Assembly: GCF_025989125.1 (NCBI RefSeq)
Contig: NZ_JAPDNR010000001.1
Location: forward strand, 4,136,301-4,200,300
Direction of reading: 5' to 3'
Length of the DNA: 64,000 nt
From: Chitinophaga nivalis
GTDB lineage: Bacteria > Bacteroidota > Bacteroidia > Chitinophagales > Chitinophagaceae
The notes beneath the pieces are model-generated. The model had not been told where the DNA came from and did not search any database. It was given only the letters and a program-made list of their open reading frames with translations. Of this stretch, positions 41,401-49,429 are shown piece after piece; the stretch's first letter is position 1; each line of letters opens with the position of its first letter. The translations under genes were made by a program, and so were the position numbers.

Positions 41401-42459
41401 TACCGGAGCTGCCGGCGCCGGATTTACCGTAACGGTAACGGCAGCACGGGCGCTGCTGCAACCATTTGTTTTGGCAGCCGCATAATATGTAGTGGTAGTA
41501 GCGGGTTTAACGATCACCGTTTTACCAATGGCGAAGGCAGTACCACCAACAGGGGCATCAAACCAGATAATGGTGGCATCTGCGGCCGCAACGGCAGTGA
41601 GGGTAACACTGTCACCACTGCAAATAGGCGGAACCGTTAATAAGGCCGGTGTTTCCGGCGTAGGTTTCACCGTGATGGTTACCGGTGTTCTGCTGCCGGT
41701 ACAGCTGCCCTGGGTAATGGCCGCATAATAGGTAGTGGTAACGGCAGGCGTTACCAGTAAGGTGTTGCCGGTAGCAATGGCAGTACCGCCGGTGCTGCTG
41801 GTATACCAGCTGACGGTAGTGCTGTTGGGGGCAATGGCAGATAGTAATACACTGTCGCCGCTACAGATGGAGGCAGCGGAAGGCACTACTACCGGTGCTG
41901 CCGGCGTGGCCGGTTGGGTGTGGGCATAGTAGAGCCGGAAATTTTCCAGCACGCCGGCCAGGGAACTGCTTAACGTAATTTTTACCCGGTCAAATTGTTT
42001 GGCCGGTTTAATGGCAATTTCCGCACGCCGGTTGTTGTCCAGCAGGCGTATTACGCCGGCTGCCGTGCCTTGTGCGTCGTTGTTGGACCGGTTGCCATTA
42101 AAGGTTTCTACGGTCACGCCTCCGAATAAATTAACGGATAGGAGGGTGTTGCCGCTGCCGATACCAATGATCAGGGAGTCGCATCCGGGCGTGGAGGCAG
42201 CCGGAAAAATGAGTGTCTGTTCAACACTTACACCCAGTAGTCCGGCAGTAATTACAAAGGTGGAATAATCATCCAGTGAATTACTGTTGACCGGGTTTTC
42301 AGGTTCATTAACAAAACACAGCAGACACAAACCATTGATCTGGTTGGTCTGCCGGTTGGCATACACTTTTTGTGCATACCCCGTAAAATGGGTCATGAGC
42401 AGTACCATTATTATTGCAATAACGGTAACGGGCCCACGAAGACGTACACTTTTTCTCAT
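38425..42459 (-). CDS. Large surface protein with 13 Ig-like repeats and T9SS sorting domain
   Basis: A 1344-residue protein. Signal peptide MRKSVRLRGPVTVIAIIMVL through HFTGYAQ; the ATG at 42459 is chosen because the longer frame puts extra sequence before the signal. An N-terminal domain (about 25-180) is followed by 13 repeats of about 82 residues (about 182-1238), each with a CSGDSV..L.A start, a TWYN..TGGTPLATGN middle and YYAA....C.S.RTPVTVTV end: Ig-like domains of the CHU-associated type, with the two Cys probably bonded. The last about 80 residues (TLDFYPNPTSGLIQIRS to GKVIITR) are a type A sorting domain for type IX secretion. The DNA repeats are nearly identical, suggesting recent duplication and possible copy-number change. 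Role: probably adhesion or carbohydrate binding at the cell surface. Confidence 0.9.
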   Translation of the reverse strand: MRKSVRLRGPVTVIAIIMVLLMTHFTGYAQKVYANRQTNQINGLCLLCFVNEPENPVNSNSLDDYSTFVITAGLLGVSVEQTLIFPAASTPGCDSLIIGIGSGNTLLSVNLFGGVTVETFNGNRSNNDAQGTAAGVIRLLDNNRRAEIAIKPAKQFDRVKITLSSSLAGVLENFRLYYAHTQPATPAAPVVVPSAASICSGDSVLLSAIAPNSTTVSWYTSSTGGTAIATGNTLLVTPAVTTTYYAAITQGSCTGSRTPVTITVKPTPETPALLTVPPICSGDSVTLTAVAAADATIIWFDAPVGGTAFAIGKTVIVKPATTTTYYAAAKTNGCSSARAAVTVTVNPAPAAPVVSTSTNTVCSGDSVILSATAAAGATITWYDTPTGGTPLATGNTFKVYPTVTTTYYAVATVGSCSSRRVPVTVTVNAKPEAPVITTGSSSICSGDSVLLSATVPAGVTVTWFNTPTGGTPLATGTTYLVTPAATTTYYAAASNGSCSSVRVPVTITVNPQPADPVIANVPAICKGDSVLLSATVPAGVTVNWYDAPTGGTLLATGNTFKVIPAATTTYYAVATQGSCSSRRVPVTVTINPQPTPPVIANVPAICSGDSVLLSATAPAGATVTWYNVSTGGTPLATGNTYRVKPTVTTTYYAAAAQGSCASSRTPVTVTVNPRPALPVVPAVPAVCNGDSVTLIANVPAGVNVVWYNSNSTGATPIGTGTPFRIKPTATGLYYAAATLGTCSSSRVSVNVVVNPRPVAPVIPDATVCSGDSITLTATVPAGVTVTWYSVSTGGTPLATGNTYTVKPTVTTTYYAAATQGSCTSNSRTAVTVTVGTPPAPPAVGTTTPICSGDSITLTASAPAGTTIAWYNTPTGGTPLATGNTYTVKPTVTTTYYAAALQGSCGSSRTPVTVTVNPKPAAPVITPVSGICAGDTLVLSATTTTAGAVITWYNTATGGTPLATGNTYVVAPATTTTYYAAATLGNCTSGRTPVTVTVTTKPAPPVVATPPVVCSGDSVTLTATVPAGVTVTWYSANGTLLAIGNTYTVKPTATTTYYAAASKGSCSSGRTPVTVTVGTRPATPVLVAGAAVCAGDSITLTAIVPAGVIVTWYNVSTGGTPLATGNTYTVKPAVTTTYYASAGTGTCASPRSAVTAVVNQRPGAPTVAADTVIINSGETAVLIGTSPTGAAFTWYNAQVGGTALYSGNPFSTAPTATTTYFVSATLTCCEGPRRPVTVIVRGSIIVKEPTTAKENTTVTTDKSASALQTLDFYPNPTSGLIQIRSKQELNGSQLIVTDLHGQSVYREILRNNSVRLPDAVPAGIYILQVKTRAGQQLTGKVIITR
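38745..41915 (-). repeat. 13 tandem repeats of about 245 bp coding Ig-like domains
   Basis: Inside the adhesin gene the DNA repeats every 240-250 bp, with near-identical stretches such as GGTATTGCCGGTAGCCAGTG recurring many times. Units 3-6 and 8-12 are most alike; the first, second and last are diverged. Antisense open frames of 60-140 codons that recur at the same period are side products of this repeat. Confidence 0.85.
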
Positions 42460-42527
42460 AGAAAAAAGAATTAAGGAAATGAAGAAAAAATGGTGAAATG
42501 AAAAATGGATTAACAACTCATGCCGAT

Positions 42528-42544
42528 CCCTTTCCGTGAAAGGG
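42528..42544. terminator. Small hairpin in the adhesin-GbsR intergenic region
   Basis: CCCTTTC (42528-42534) and GAAAGGG (42538-42544) with a 3-nt loop, extended by one T-A pair. It could end a minus-strand transcript covering the 61-codon frame at 42579-42764. Confidence 0.4.
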
Positions 42545-42578
42545 AACTAAGGGGATAGGGTTCAGGAATACCAGGCTA

Positions 42579-42764
42579 CTAGATCTCGGTTCGTACAAAC
42601 TTAACGGCAGTGTCATGAAAATAAACATCAGTTATTACTAACCGGCATTCCGAACCGGTCGCATCCTGCCCGATATTACCTACAACGGTAACGGATATAT
42701 GCGCTACCACACAGAAAACCGGGAAAGTAATTTTTTGGAAAGCATCATTTTTATTTTGGTTCAT
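42579..42764 (-). CDS. Possible small protein divergent from the GbsR-type gene
   Basis: A 61-codon open frame (MNQNKNDAFQKITFPVFCVV, then AHISVTVVGNIGQDATGSEC and RLVITDVYFHDTAVKFVRTEI) with balanced composition. Its start codon lies inside the 26-bp palindrome at 42759-42784 and a hairpin follows its stop. It resembles no family I know. It may be a real divergently transcribed small gene under the same operator, or a chance frame; coding is not proven. Confidence 0.3.
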   Translation of the reverse strand: MNQNKNDAFQKITFPVFCVVAHISVTVVGNIGQDATGSECRLVITDVYFHDTAVKFVRTEI

Positions 42765-42784
42765 TTGGTTTAAACCAATCGAAC
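42759..42784. promoter_or_regulatory. 26-bp palindromic operator of the GbsR/MarR-type gene
   Basis: The site is symmetric at 11 of 13 pairs, with a perfect 14-bp core TTGGTTTAAACCAA and outer GTTC/GAAC. It lies just upstream of a near -7 box (TACCTTGT, 42791-42798) and the ATG at 42800. Such symmetry fits a MarR-type dimer binding its own promoter. Confidence 0.65.
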
Positions 42785-42799
42785 TTTTAATACCTTGTG

Positions 42800-43282
42800 A
42801 TGAAAAGGAGCATGGAGCCGACGCATCTCTCTAAAGATCAGCAGGCCGTTGTCGAAAGGGTAGCGCATTATTTTCAGCAAAGCGGAAGTACGCAGGCAGC
42901 TGCCTACATACAGGCCTTATTGATAGCTGGTAACAAAACAGCGCTCACCTTCGATGAAATCCGGGAAACATTACATCTCAGCAAAGGCTCCACCAGCAAT
43001 GCTATTAAACTGCTGTTAAGTACCAATCAGTTAATTGCCGTTACCTATATGGGTGACCGTAAGCGTTACTTCAAAAGCACGGGCATCGATTGGGAAACCA
43101 ATACCCGGAAAAGCCTGAACCAGATTTTGCAGGTCAATACTTTATTAACGGCCTTATTACAGGTCAGAAAAGATGATGATCCGACCCACCATGAAAACCT
43201 GAAAAAGACCATTGCTTTTTTCGATCACCTGCATGGTGAAATAAATGACCTCTTTGCAAAGCGGAGAGAACAGCATCCTTAG
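42800..43282 (+). CDS. GbsR/MarR family transcriptional regulator
   Basis: A 160-residue regulator with a winged helix-turn-helix: NKTALTFDEIRETLHLSKGS followed by TSNAIKLLLSTNQLIAVTYMGDRKRYF (about 49-95), and a C-terminal helix pair for dimerisation (KKTIAFFDHLHGEINDLFAK). This is the GbsR subgroup of MarR proteins, which in Bacteroidota often stands next to transport genes. It precedes the TonB-dependent receptor at 43578 on the same strand by about 295 bp, so control of iron or other substrate uptake is possible. The ATG at 42800 follows a GTG that would be an alternative one codon earlier; a 26-bp palindrome lies directly upstream. Confidence 0.85.
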   Translation: MKRSMEPTHLSKDQQAVVERVAHYFQQSGSTQAAAYIQALLIAGNKTALTFDEIRETLHLSKGSTSNAIKLLLSTNQLIAVTYMGDRKRYFKSTGIDWETNTRKSLNQILQVNTLLTALLQVRKDDDPTHHENLKKTIAFFDHLHGEINDLFAKRREQHP

Positions 43283-43577
43283 CGGTTGCCGGGAATGCAG
43301 TGTGTTGTCAGGCAATCGGGTTTAGGGGGCCGGGATACCATCGCCTTTCCGGCCGGTCGCTCTTCCGGCGTAGCGGATATACCTGTCCGTAGGACACCCA
43401 CCTGTCTGGCGTGGGGGAGAACCCGGTACGACCCTGTAACGGCCGGGGATACCCGATAACAAAAGCCCGGTTGGCCGGAGGAATAAAAAATTTTCCTGAT
43501 TCGCGTATAACTTCTCTGGGGAATGCGCCAATTTTGCGCGTCACATTTTTATTTTATCAACCCAGTACACAACCGTA

Positions 43578-46001
43578 ATGATGAAAAAGCTTTGTCTGTT
43601 GAATGTTTTGCTACTTTCACTGACCACTTTATACGCGCAAAAAACAAAAGATAGTAATGGTACCATCCATGGTACTATCACGACTTCCGATGGTAGCCCG
43701 GTACCGAATGTTACCATCCGGATCGAACGTGCCCGCTGGGGTGATATCAGTAATGAAAAAGGAGCATACACGATTAGTAATGTAAAACCGGGTAACTGGG
43801 TACTGAAAGTATCTACCGTGGTGACGGCCACCCAGGAAAAAAATATTACGGTCACGGCTGGCAGCGACCAGGAGATCAATTTTGTCCTGAATGATAATGC
43901 CGCCCGGTTACAGGAGGTGATTGTATCTACCGGGAAAGCCCGCCAGGAAAATAAAAATGTGGCCAAGATGCCCCTGAAAAACCTGGAGAATCCGCAGGTA
44001 TATAATACGGTATCCGCGGAAATCATGAAACAACAGGGGATTACCAATTATGACGATGCCCTGCGCAATGTGCCGGGACTCACCAGAACCTGGGAATCTA
44101 CCGGCCGTGCCGGCGATGGCGCTTCCTATTTTGCCTTACGGGGATTCGATGCGCAGCCAACCCTGTACAATGGCCTGCCGGGTTTAACCAGTGGTAACCT
44201 GGACCCCGCAGATATTGAAGCCATTGAAGTCATCAAAGGGCCGTCCGGTACTCTCTTCGGCGGTAGCTTCTACAGCTATGGGGGGATGATCAACACCATC
44301 ACCAAAAAACCTTATTTCAATTTCGGCGGCGAAGTAGCCTATAATTTTGGCAGCTTTGGCTTAAACCGGGTAACGGCAGATATCAATACGCCGCTGAGTA
44401 AGAAAGAGAAGATCGCCCTACGGGTAAATACTGCTTACCACTCCGAAAACAGCTTCCAGGATGCGGGATTCAAAAAATCCTTTTTCATCGCGCCGTCGTT
44501 GGTTTATGAAGTCAGCGAAAGACTCACGTTCCATTTACTAACAGAGTTCCTGCAGGAAGACAGGGCGGTGGCGCCGGTATTTTTTCACTCCGGCAGAACC
44601 GCGGCGCTGGATTTCAAAAACATACAGGAGCTGAATCTCAATAATAAACTTTCTTTCACCAGCAATGAGCTGACCATTAAAACGCCCCGCTTTAACCTGC
44701 AGGCACAGGCCCTCTATAAAATATCGGAACAGTGGACTTCCCAGACGGTCATTTCCCGCGGAGCGGTAAAATCAGACGGTATTTATACCTATATATGGGA
44801 TGACGATCCGGGAAACAACTGGTTTAGCCAGTACTTCCAGAAAGAAAACCAAACCACCACTACCACCGATATCCAGCAGAACTTTAATGGCGACTTTATG
44901 ATCGGCAAGCTCCGGAACCGTTTGCTGATCGGATTGGATTATTTCAACCGGAACGTAGTAAATAACGGTACAAATGGCGCCGTCGGCAGAAATGTAACGC
45001 CACAGGGCGATGTACAGGAGTTCGTACATGACACCATACCAGCCGTCAATTTAACAAGAGCCGCCATTGACCGCCTGCTGGCGCCGAATGGTATGAGCAA
45101 CAGCAATATCAATAACAGTTCTTACAGTGCCTATGTATCCGATGTGTTGAATATCACGCCCGGATTAATGGCGATGCTGAGTCTGCGTGCCGACTATTTC
45201 GATACACCCGGTGAAAAAACCACAGGTAAAGGCAGCTATAACCAGTTTGCCTTATCTCCTAAATTCGGCGTGGTGTATCAGCCCGTGCTGAACAAAGTAT
45301 CGGTATTTGCCAACTATATGAATGCCTTCATCAATGTGGCTCCCCGCGAAGTGGCCAATGCCAACGGAACGGATCGCCGGATGAAATCATTCAAACCGGA
45401 ACATGCCAACCAGTGGGAAGCCGGGGTAAAAGCCAACCTGTTTGCCGATAAACTGCGTGCCACCGTTTCGGTATATGATATTAAGGTAGCCGACAGGGTA
45501 GTACCGGATGCCACTAACCCCAACAATTCCCTGCAGGGAGGAAAAGTAGGCAGTAAAGGTATAGAGATAGACATCAGTGCACACCCGGCGGCCGGATTCA
45601 ATCTGATAGCTGGTTACAGCTTCAATGAAACAAAGATCATTGAAGGCAACCCGCTTGACTTTTATTCCCAGCCCGGCAGAGCACCCGGCGGACAAGGCCC
45701 GCAGCACCTGGCTAACTTTTGGGGTACCTATACCATCACAAAGGGACAGCTGAAAAACTTCGGATTAGGCCTGGGTGGAAACTATGCCGGTGAATACAAG
45801 GTGATTGACAATGCCCAGACCGGTGAATTCTTCCTGCCGGCATATGCCCTGCTGAATGGCAGCATCTACTATAATTCAGATAAATTCAGGATTACCCTGA
45901 ATGTAAATAATATTACCAACGAAGTATACTACATCGGTTACTGGTCTGTGAATCCGCAACGCCCGCGGAACTTTGCGGCCAGTGTGGCTTATAAGTTTTA
46001 A
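43578..46001 (+). CDS. TonB-dependent siderophore-type receptor
   Basis: An 807-residue outer-membrane receptor: signal peptide (MMKKLCLLNVLLLSLTTLYA), a carboxypeptidase-regulatory-like domain (GTITTSDGSPVPNVTIRIER, about 30-105), a plug (about 125-240: ALRNVPGLTRTWESTGRAGD, YFALRGFDAQPTLYNGLPGL and IEVIKGPSGTLFGG) and a 22-strand barrel ending in Phe (NFAASVAYKF). The plug motifs place it with TonB-dependent siderophore receptors, which take up ferric complexes. It stands downstream of the GbsR-type regulator. The siderophore is not predictable; a lone receptor suggests use of siderophores made by other organisms. Confidence 0.88.
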   Translation: MMKKLCLLNVLLLSLTTLYAQKTKDSNGTIHGTITTSDGSPVPNVTIRIERARWGDISNEKGAYTISNVKPGNWVLKVSTVVTATQEKNITVTAGSDQEINFVLNDNAARLQEVIVSTGKARQENKNVAKMPLKNLENPQVYNTVSAEIMKQQGITNYDDALRNVPGLTRTWESTGRAGDGASYFALRGFDAQPTLYNGLPGLTSGNLDPADIEAIEVIKGPSGTLFGGSFYSYGGMINTITKKPYFNFGGEVAYNFGSFGLNRVTADINTPLSKKEKIALRVNTAYHSENSFQDAGFKKSFFIAPSLVYEVSERLTFHLLTEFLQEDRAVAPVFFHSGRTAALDFKNIQELNLNNKLSFTSNELTIKTPRFNLQAQALYKISEQWTSQTVISRGAVKSDGIYTYIWDDDPGNNWFSQYFQKENQTTTTTDIQQNFNGDFMIGKLRNRLLIGLDYFNRNVVNNGTNGAVGRNVTPQGDVQEFVHDTIPAVNLTRAAIDRLLAPNGMSNSNINNSSYSAYVSDVLNITPGLMAMLSLRADYFDTPGEKTTGKGSYNQFALSPKFGVVYQPVLNKVSVFANYMNAFINVAPREVANANGTDRRMKSFKPEHANQWEAGVKANLFADKLRATVSVYDIKVADRVVPDATNPNNSLQGGKVGSKGIEIDISAHPAAGFNLIAGYSFNETKIIEGNPLDFYSQPGRAPGGQGPQHLANFWGTYTITKGQLKNFGLGLGGNYAGEYKVIDNAQTGEFFLPAYALLNGSIYYNSDKFRITLNVNNITNEVYYIGYWSVNPQRPRNFAASVAYKF

Positions 46002-46005
46002 TCCC

Positions 46006-46050
46006 TTTACGGCTGGCCCCACAAAAGTCCCCGGTGCGGTCAGCCGTAAA
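46006..46050 (+). terminator. Terminator-like hairpin after the receptor gene
   Basis: TTTACGGCTG (46006-46015) pairs perfectly with CAGCCGTAAA (46041-46050); the 25-nt loop can pair further in part. It starts 4 bp after the stop. Confidence 0.55.
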
Positions 46051-46109
46051 TATGAAATTATTCTACTAAATTAGTAGGGTAATGTCATATTCATCCAAAA
46101 ACAGCCATC

Positions 46110-46556
46110 ATGTCGACCTTATCATCTGCCCTGACAAAAATTATCTGCCTGGTTTTGCTGAGTGTATCGCTTCCCGCGCTGGCGCAGCAGAAAGCTACTG
46201 CCACCTATTTCGCAGTAGAAAATTATTATAAAGCCAAATGGGGCTATGCAGAAGAATTTATTCAGTTATGGAAAACCAACCATTATCCCCTGTTGAAGAA
46301 AGCGCAGGAGAAGGGAGATATTATCAGCATCACTGCCAGCAAGCCGCGGCTGCATGGGGGAGAGGATATCCGGTGGGACTACCGGGTGACCATTGTATTC
46401 CGGAATGCCGCACTGGCCTTTGATCCGGACCTGACATCAGCCTATAAAAAACAGCTGTATCCCGATCAGGAAAACTACCGCAAAGCCGAACAGCATCGTT
46501 TTGAAATCCTGCAATCGCATTGGGATATTGAAACGGTAACCGATAACCTGGACTAG
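46110..46556 (+). CDS. Hypothetical secreted protein
   Basis: A 148-residue protein with a signal peptide (TKIICLVLLSVSLPALAQQ) and a mature part of about 120 residues (YYKAKWGYAEEFIQLWKTNH, YPLLKKAQEKGDI, WDYRVTIVFRN, and an acidic end). The fold could be a dimeric alpha-beta barrel of ABM/NIPSNAP kind, because a Trp-rich helix between two strands and the V-T-I-V-F-R strand fit, but this is weak. Periplasmic. No operon partner is certain: it is 108 bp after the receptor gene and ends with its own hairpin. Confidence 0.6.
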   Translation: MSTLSSALTKIICLVLLSVSLPALAQQKATATYFAVENYYKAKWGYAEEFIQLWKTNHYPLLKKAQEKGDIISITASKPRLHGGEDIRWDYRVTIVFRNAALAFDPDLTSAYKKQLYPDQENYRKAEQHRFEILQSHWDIETVTDNLD

Positions 46557-46581
46557 CCGGTATGTTTACCGATGTTATTTA

Positions 46582-46612
46582 AAACTTGCACAGGATGTGC
46601 AGGTTTTTTTTA
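46582..46612 (+). terminator. Intrinsic terminator
   Basis: AAACTTGCAC (46582-46591) pairs with GTGCAGGTTT (46597-46606) with one G-U and a 5-nt loop, followed by a T-run. Confidence 0.8.
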
Positions 46613-46779
46613 TGTAGATAATAAGCAGGATATAGCCCCATTACAGGCGCGTAGTAGTACTGCAGGGGACTGTTATCCGGTGGCGTCAGGGCATCCTATA
46701 TTGCAGGCAGATTGTCTTACCTGACCGTCCATAACAATTGAAATTCACTTTTGTGTCACCCAAAAAAATTCCCTCCATT

Positions 46780-47766
46780 ATGAAGTCCGTTTTTCTGTCA
46801 TGTTGCTTTGCGCTATGCAACGTGGCTGCCATTGCCCAGCATTATAAAATCGATGAACACAGTTATTATGTTTACCTGAACGAAAGAAAGGTGGAAGTAC
46901 CTGTCAAAGAACAGGCTTCCTATGTACGAACGTTTTTTAACACCGATACGGTAAAGCCGGTATATGAAGTCAGGGATTACAGGATCAACGGAAAACTGTT
47001 TAGCATTGCCGGTTCTGCTTCTCCGGACCAATTGAAATACGAAGGCCCGGCCATGTGGTTCAACGAAGCCGGCAAGGTAGTGAAACGCGGGACCTACCGG
47101 AATGGCGCCCCCGATGGGAGCTGGCTCAGCTACTATGACAATGGCCGGTTAAAGACAGAATGTGTGGCGTCGGCATACGATGAAAAGGGGAAGCTGAATC
47201 CGAATTTACCGTGGAGGGTGATCAATAGCTGGGATAGTGCCGGCCGGCCGGAGTTAACCGGTGGTAATGGAGTGTACCTGTTACGTGATGATTCCGTTTA
47301 TGCAGTGAAAGAAAGAGGTATATTGAAAGATGGTTTGCGGGAAGGTGTCTGGGAAGGAGTGGCAAAAGATGGCCGTAAGAGTTACCAGGAAAACTATGTG
47401 CAGGGTAACTTGGTCAATGGGGTGCTTTATGATACAGATGGAAAGGAAATCCTGTATACCCAGATTAATACCCCTGCTACCTTTAAAGGGGGAGCAGATG
47501 CTTTGGCCAGTTTTTTATCACGCACCATGCGTTATCCCCGTTCTGCCGTGTTGAACAATGAAATGGGAGAAGTGGCGGTGTCATTCCTGATAGATGCGGC
47601 TGGTCATGTCAAAGATCCCGTGGCTACAGGCCAAGCGTCGGATGCCCTGAAAAAAGAAGCCATACGCGTGATACGGCTCTCTCCCCGCTGGCACCCGGCG
47701 AAAGTAAGGGGGAAGGCGACGGCAGATTATTTTATCCTGCCGATTCGGTTTGGTGAAATACTGTAA
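46780..47766 (+). CDS. MORN-repeat protein with TonB C-terminal domain (energy-transducer-like)
   Basis: A 328-residue protein with a signal peptide (MKSVFLSCCFALCNVAAIAQ), MORN/YwqK-like repeats in the middle (MWFNEAGKVVKRGTYRNGAP, WLSYYDNGRLKTEC and LREGVWEGVAKDGRKSYQEN, about 105-220) and a TonB C-terminal domain (FLSRTMRYPRSAVLNNEMGE, then VAVSFLIDAAGHVKDPVATG, about 245-328). The TonB end normally contacts outer-membrane receptors; here the proline-rich periplasmic arm is replaced by repeats and the protein has a cleavable signal, so it may not energise receptors. Start at 46780 is chosen because it begins the signal peptide. Function not proven. Confidence 0.8.
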   Translation: MKSVFLSCCFALCNVAAIAQHYKIDEHSYYVYLNERKVEVPVKEQASYVRTFFNTDTVKPVYEVRDYRINGKLFSIAGSASPDQLKYEGPAMWFNEAGKVVKRGTYRNGAPDGSWLSYYDNGRLKTECVASAYDEKGKLNPNLPWRVINSWDSAGRPELTGGNGVYLLRDDSVYAVKERGILKDGLREGVWEGVAKDGRKSYQENYVQGNLVNGVLYDTDGKEILYTQINTPATFKGGADALASFLSRTMRYPRSAVLNNEMGEVAVSFLIDAAGHVKDPVATGQASDALKKEAIRVIRLSPRWHPAKVRGKATADYFILPIRFGEIL

Positions 47767-47813
47767 TACGACGGAAAACAGCGTAGCATCGGTAACGTTA
47801 GTGATATTTACCC

Positions 47814-47840
47814 AGGCCTTCCGGTATTGCCGGAAGGCCT
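47814..47840 (+). terminator. Terminator after the TonB-like gene
   Basis: Perfect 11-bp arms AGGCCTTCCGG (47814-47824) and CCGGAAGGCCT (47830-47840), 5-nt loop, followed by TTATTG. Confidence 0.75.
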
Positions 47841-47931
47841 TTATTGTTTGTATACCTTGAGTAGCGCGGTAGTCCGGCATCGTCATCTTATCTATCTCCC
47901 GATAATACTGGCAGGATCGCACCTGAAAATA

Positions 47932-47939
47932 TACCTTTG
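47932..47939 (+). promoter_or_regulatory. -7 box upstream of the amidohydrolase gene
   Basis: TACCTTTG is a full TAnnTTTG match about 70 bp before the ATG at 48011. No -33 TTG is evident. Confidence 0.45.
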
Positions 47940-48010
47940 TGGGCACCCGGGAGATAATCCGGGTAATGGCAGATACATTAACCGATAGCATTTATAAACC
48001 CGTCATCGTT

Positions 48011-49264
48011 ATGAAATTAAAAAAGGTTATCTGTAGTTTTTTAGGCAGTTGTCTGATCGCCGGTGTTTTGCAGGCGCAGGTTACCATCATTAAAGCCGGG
48101 CACTTGTTTGATGCCGCCACCGGTAAAATGCTGTCACAGCAACTGATCGCCGTCAGAGATGGGAAAATTCAACAGATCGGCGCAGATATTCCCTATAGCC
48201 CGACAGATAGCATCATAGACCTGTCTGATGCCTGGGTGTTGCCAGGCTTAATGGATTGCCATGTACACCTGACCGTTGCTTTCCCGTACCGGAAGGTAGC
48301 TATTGAGCATATGTATATGACAGAAAGCACAGCGTTGCGGGCATTGCGCGGCGCACACAATGCACAGGTATTGCTGATGAATGGTTTTACGACCATCAAG
48401 GAAATCGGGAATGATGCCAATTATGCTTCCGCAGATGTGATCCGGGCTATTAAAAAAGGATGGATACAAGGGCCGACGATTATATACGCCGGGAAAATTA
48501 TCAGTCCGTATGGGGGGCAAACAGCTGCCAGTCCCGAACATGAACATGTTTGGGATATGGAGTATCTCGATGCCAATGGTGCAGATGAAATCAGGAAGGC
48601 CGTCAGGAAGAATATTTACTATGGGGCAAACGTGATTAAAGTGGTGACGGATTCCTATGCCTATCATTACAGTCTGGAAGAGATGACAGCAGCCGTCACA
48701 GAAGCCCGTCAGGCAGGATTAAAGGTCACCGCGCATGTCATGGGAGGCGAAGCAGCCCGGAATGTGATCAACAGTGGGGCAGCGGCCATTGAACACGGTG
48801 TGGATCTCGACGATGAGCTGTTGCAGCTGATGAAAACAAAAGGTACTTTCCTGGTAGGAACAGACCTGGCTGTTAGTAATAACTTAGCCTACAGTGCAGA
48901 TAGCGCCACCGCACGCAACTATTACCGCATAGATATCGACCGGTTAAAAAGAGCGTACCGGATAGGTACTAAAATGGCGTTCGGATCTGATATTATTATC
49001 GATATCCCCGGTAAAAACAGGGCGCAGACGATCCTGGAAATATTGCAAAGCTGGAAAGATGCCGGTATTCCCAATGCCTATGTCCTGCAATGTATGACCC
49101 GGTATGCAGCAGAACTGCTGGGAGTAGAAAAGGAAAGAGGCCTGATTGCGCCGGCTTTGGCCGCGGATATTATTGCAGTAAAAACAGATCCGCTGAAAGA
49201 TATCAATGCCATCAAAGCGGTGAGTTTTGTGATGAAAGACGGAAAGATCATCCGGAAAGACTAA
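48011..49264 (+). CDS. Secreted amidohydrolase (imidazolonepropionase/prolidase-like)
   Basis: A 417-residue metal-dependent hydrolase. Signal peptide MKLKKVICSFLGSCLIAGVL then QAQ; metal ligands of the amidohydrolase barrel are seen in order: DCHVHLT (first His pair, near 80), the bridging Lys in NVIKVVTDSY (near 217), His residues in KVTAHVMGG and AAIEHGVDLD, and Asp in MAFGSDIII (near 323). The closing motif KTDPLKDINAIKAVSFVMKD and GKII is typical. Relatives include Xaa-Pro dipeptidases and imidazolonepropionase-like enzymes in the periplasm. The substrate is unknown. The start at 48011 places the signal at the N-terminus; longer frames are unlikely. Confidence 0.88.
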   Translation: MKLKKVICSFLGSCLIAGVLQAQVTIIKAGHLFDAATGKMLSQQLIAVRDGKIQQIGADIPYSPTDSIIDLSDAWVLPGLMDCHVHLTVAFPYRKVAIEHMYMTESTALRALRGAHNAQVLLMNGFTTIKEIGNDANYASADVIRAIKKGWIQGPTIIYAGKIISPYGGQTAASPEHEHVWDMEYLDANGADEIRKAVRKNIYYGANVIKVVTDSYAYHYSLEEMTAAVTEARQAGLKVTAHVMGGEAARNVINSGAAAIEHGVDLDDELLQLMKTKGTFLVGTDLAVSNNLAYSADSATARNYYRIDIDRLKRAYRIGTKMAFGSDIIIDIPGKNRAQTILEILQSWKDAGIPNAYVLQCMTRYAAELLGVEKERGLIAPALAADIIAVKTDPLKDINAIKAVSFVMKDGKIIRKD

Positions 49265-49429
49265 CCCAGCCTGCTTCCTGTCAAAAGGTATACAGGCACA
49301 CAATAACCGTTGGTACGTTCCCGTTATAGGGCGGTATCCGGCAACTGAAAAGAAGCCGGCTACCGGAAACCGGGTAGTGCGACCCACTTTATTTAAATAT
49401 CATAGCTATAAAAAAACAGTATTATCATC

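Noticed and set aside
38745..41915. Regular DNA repeats that might suggest a CRISPR array or satellite
   Set aside because: The period is about 245 bp and in frame with coding Ig-like domains; there are no short repeats with unique spacers.
43308..43544. 78-codon open frame on the minus strand between the regulator and the receptor gene
   Set aside because: Arg/Pro-rich chance-like composition and position inside the expected promoter region of the receptor.
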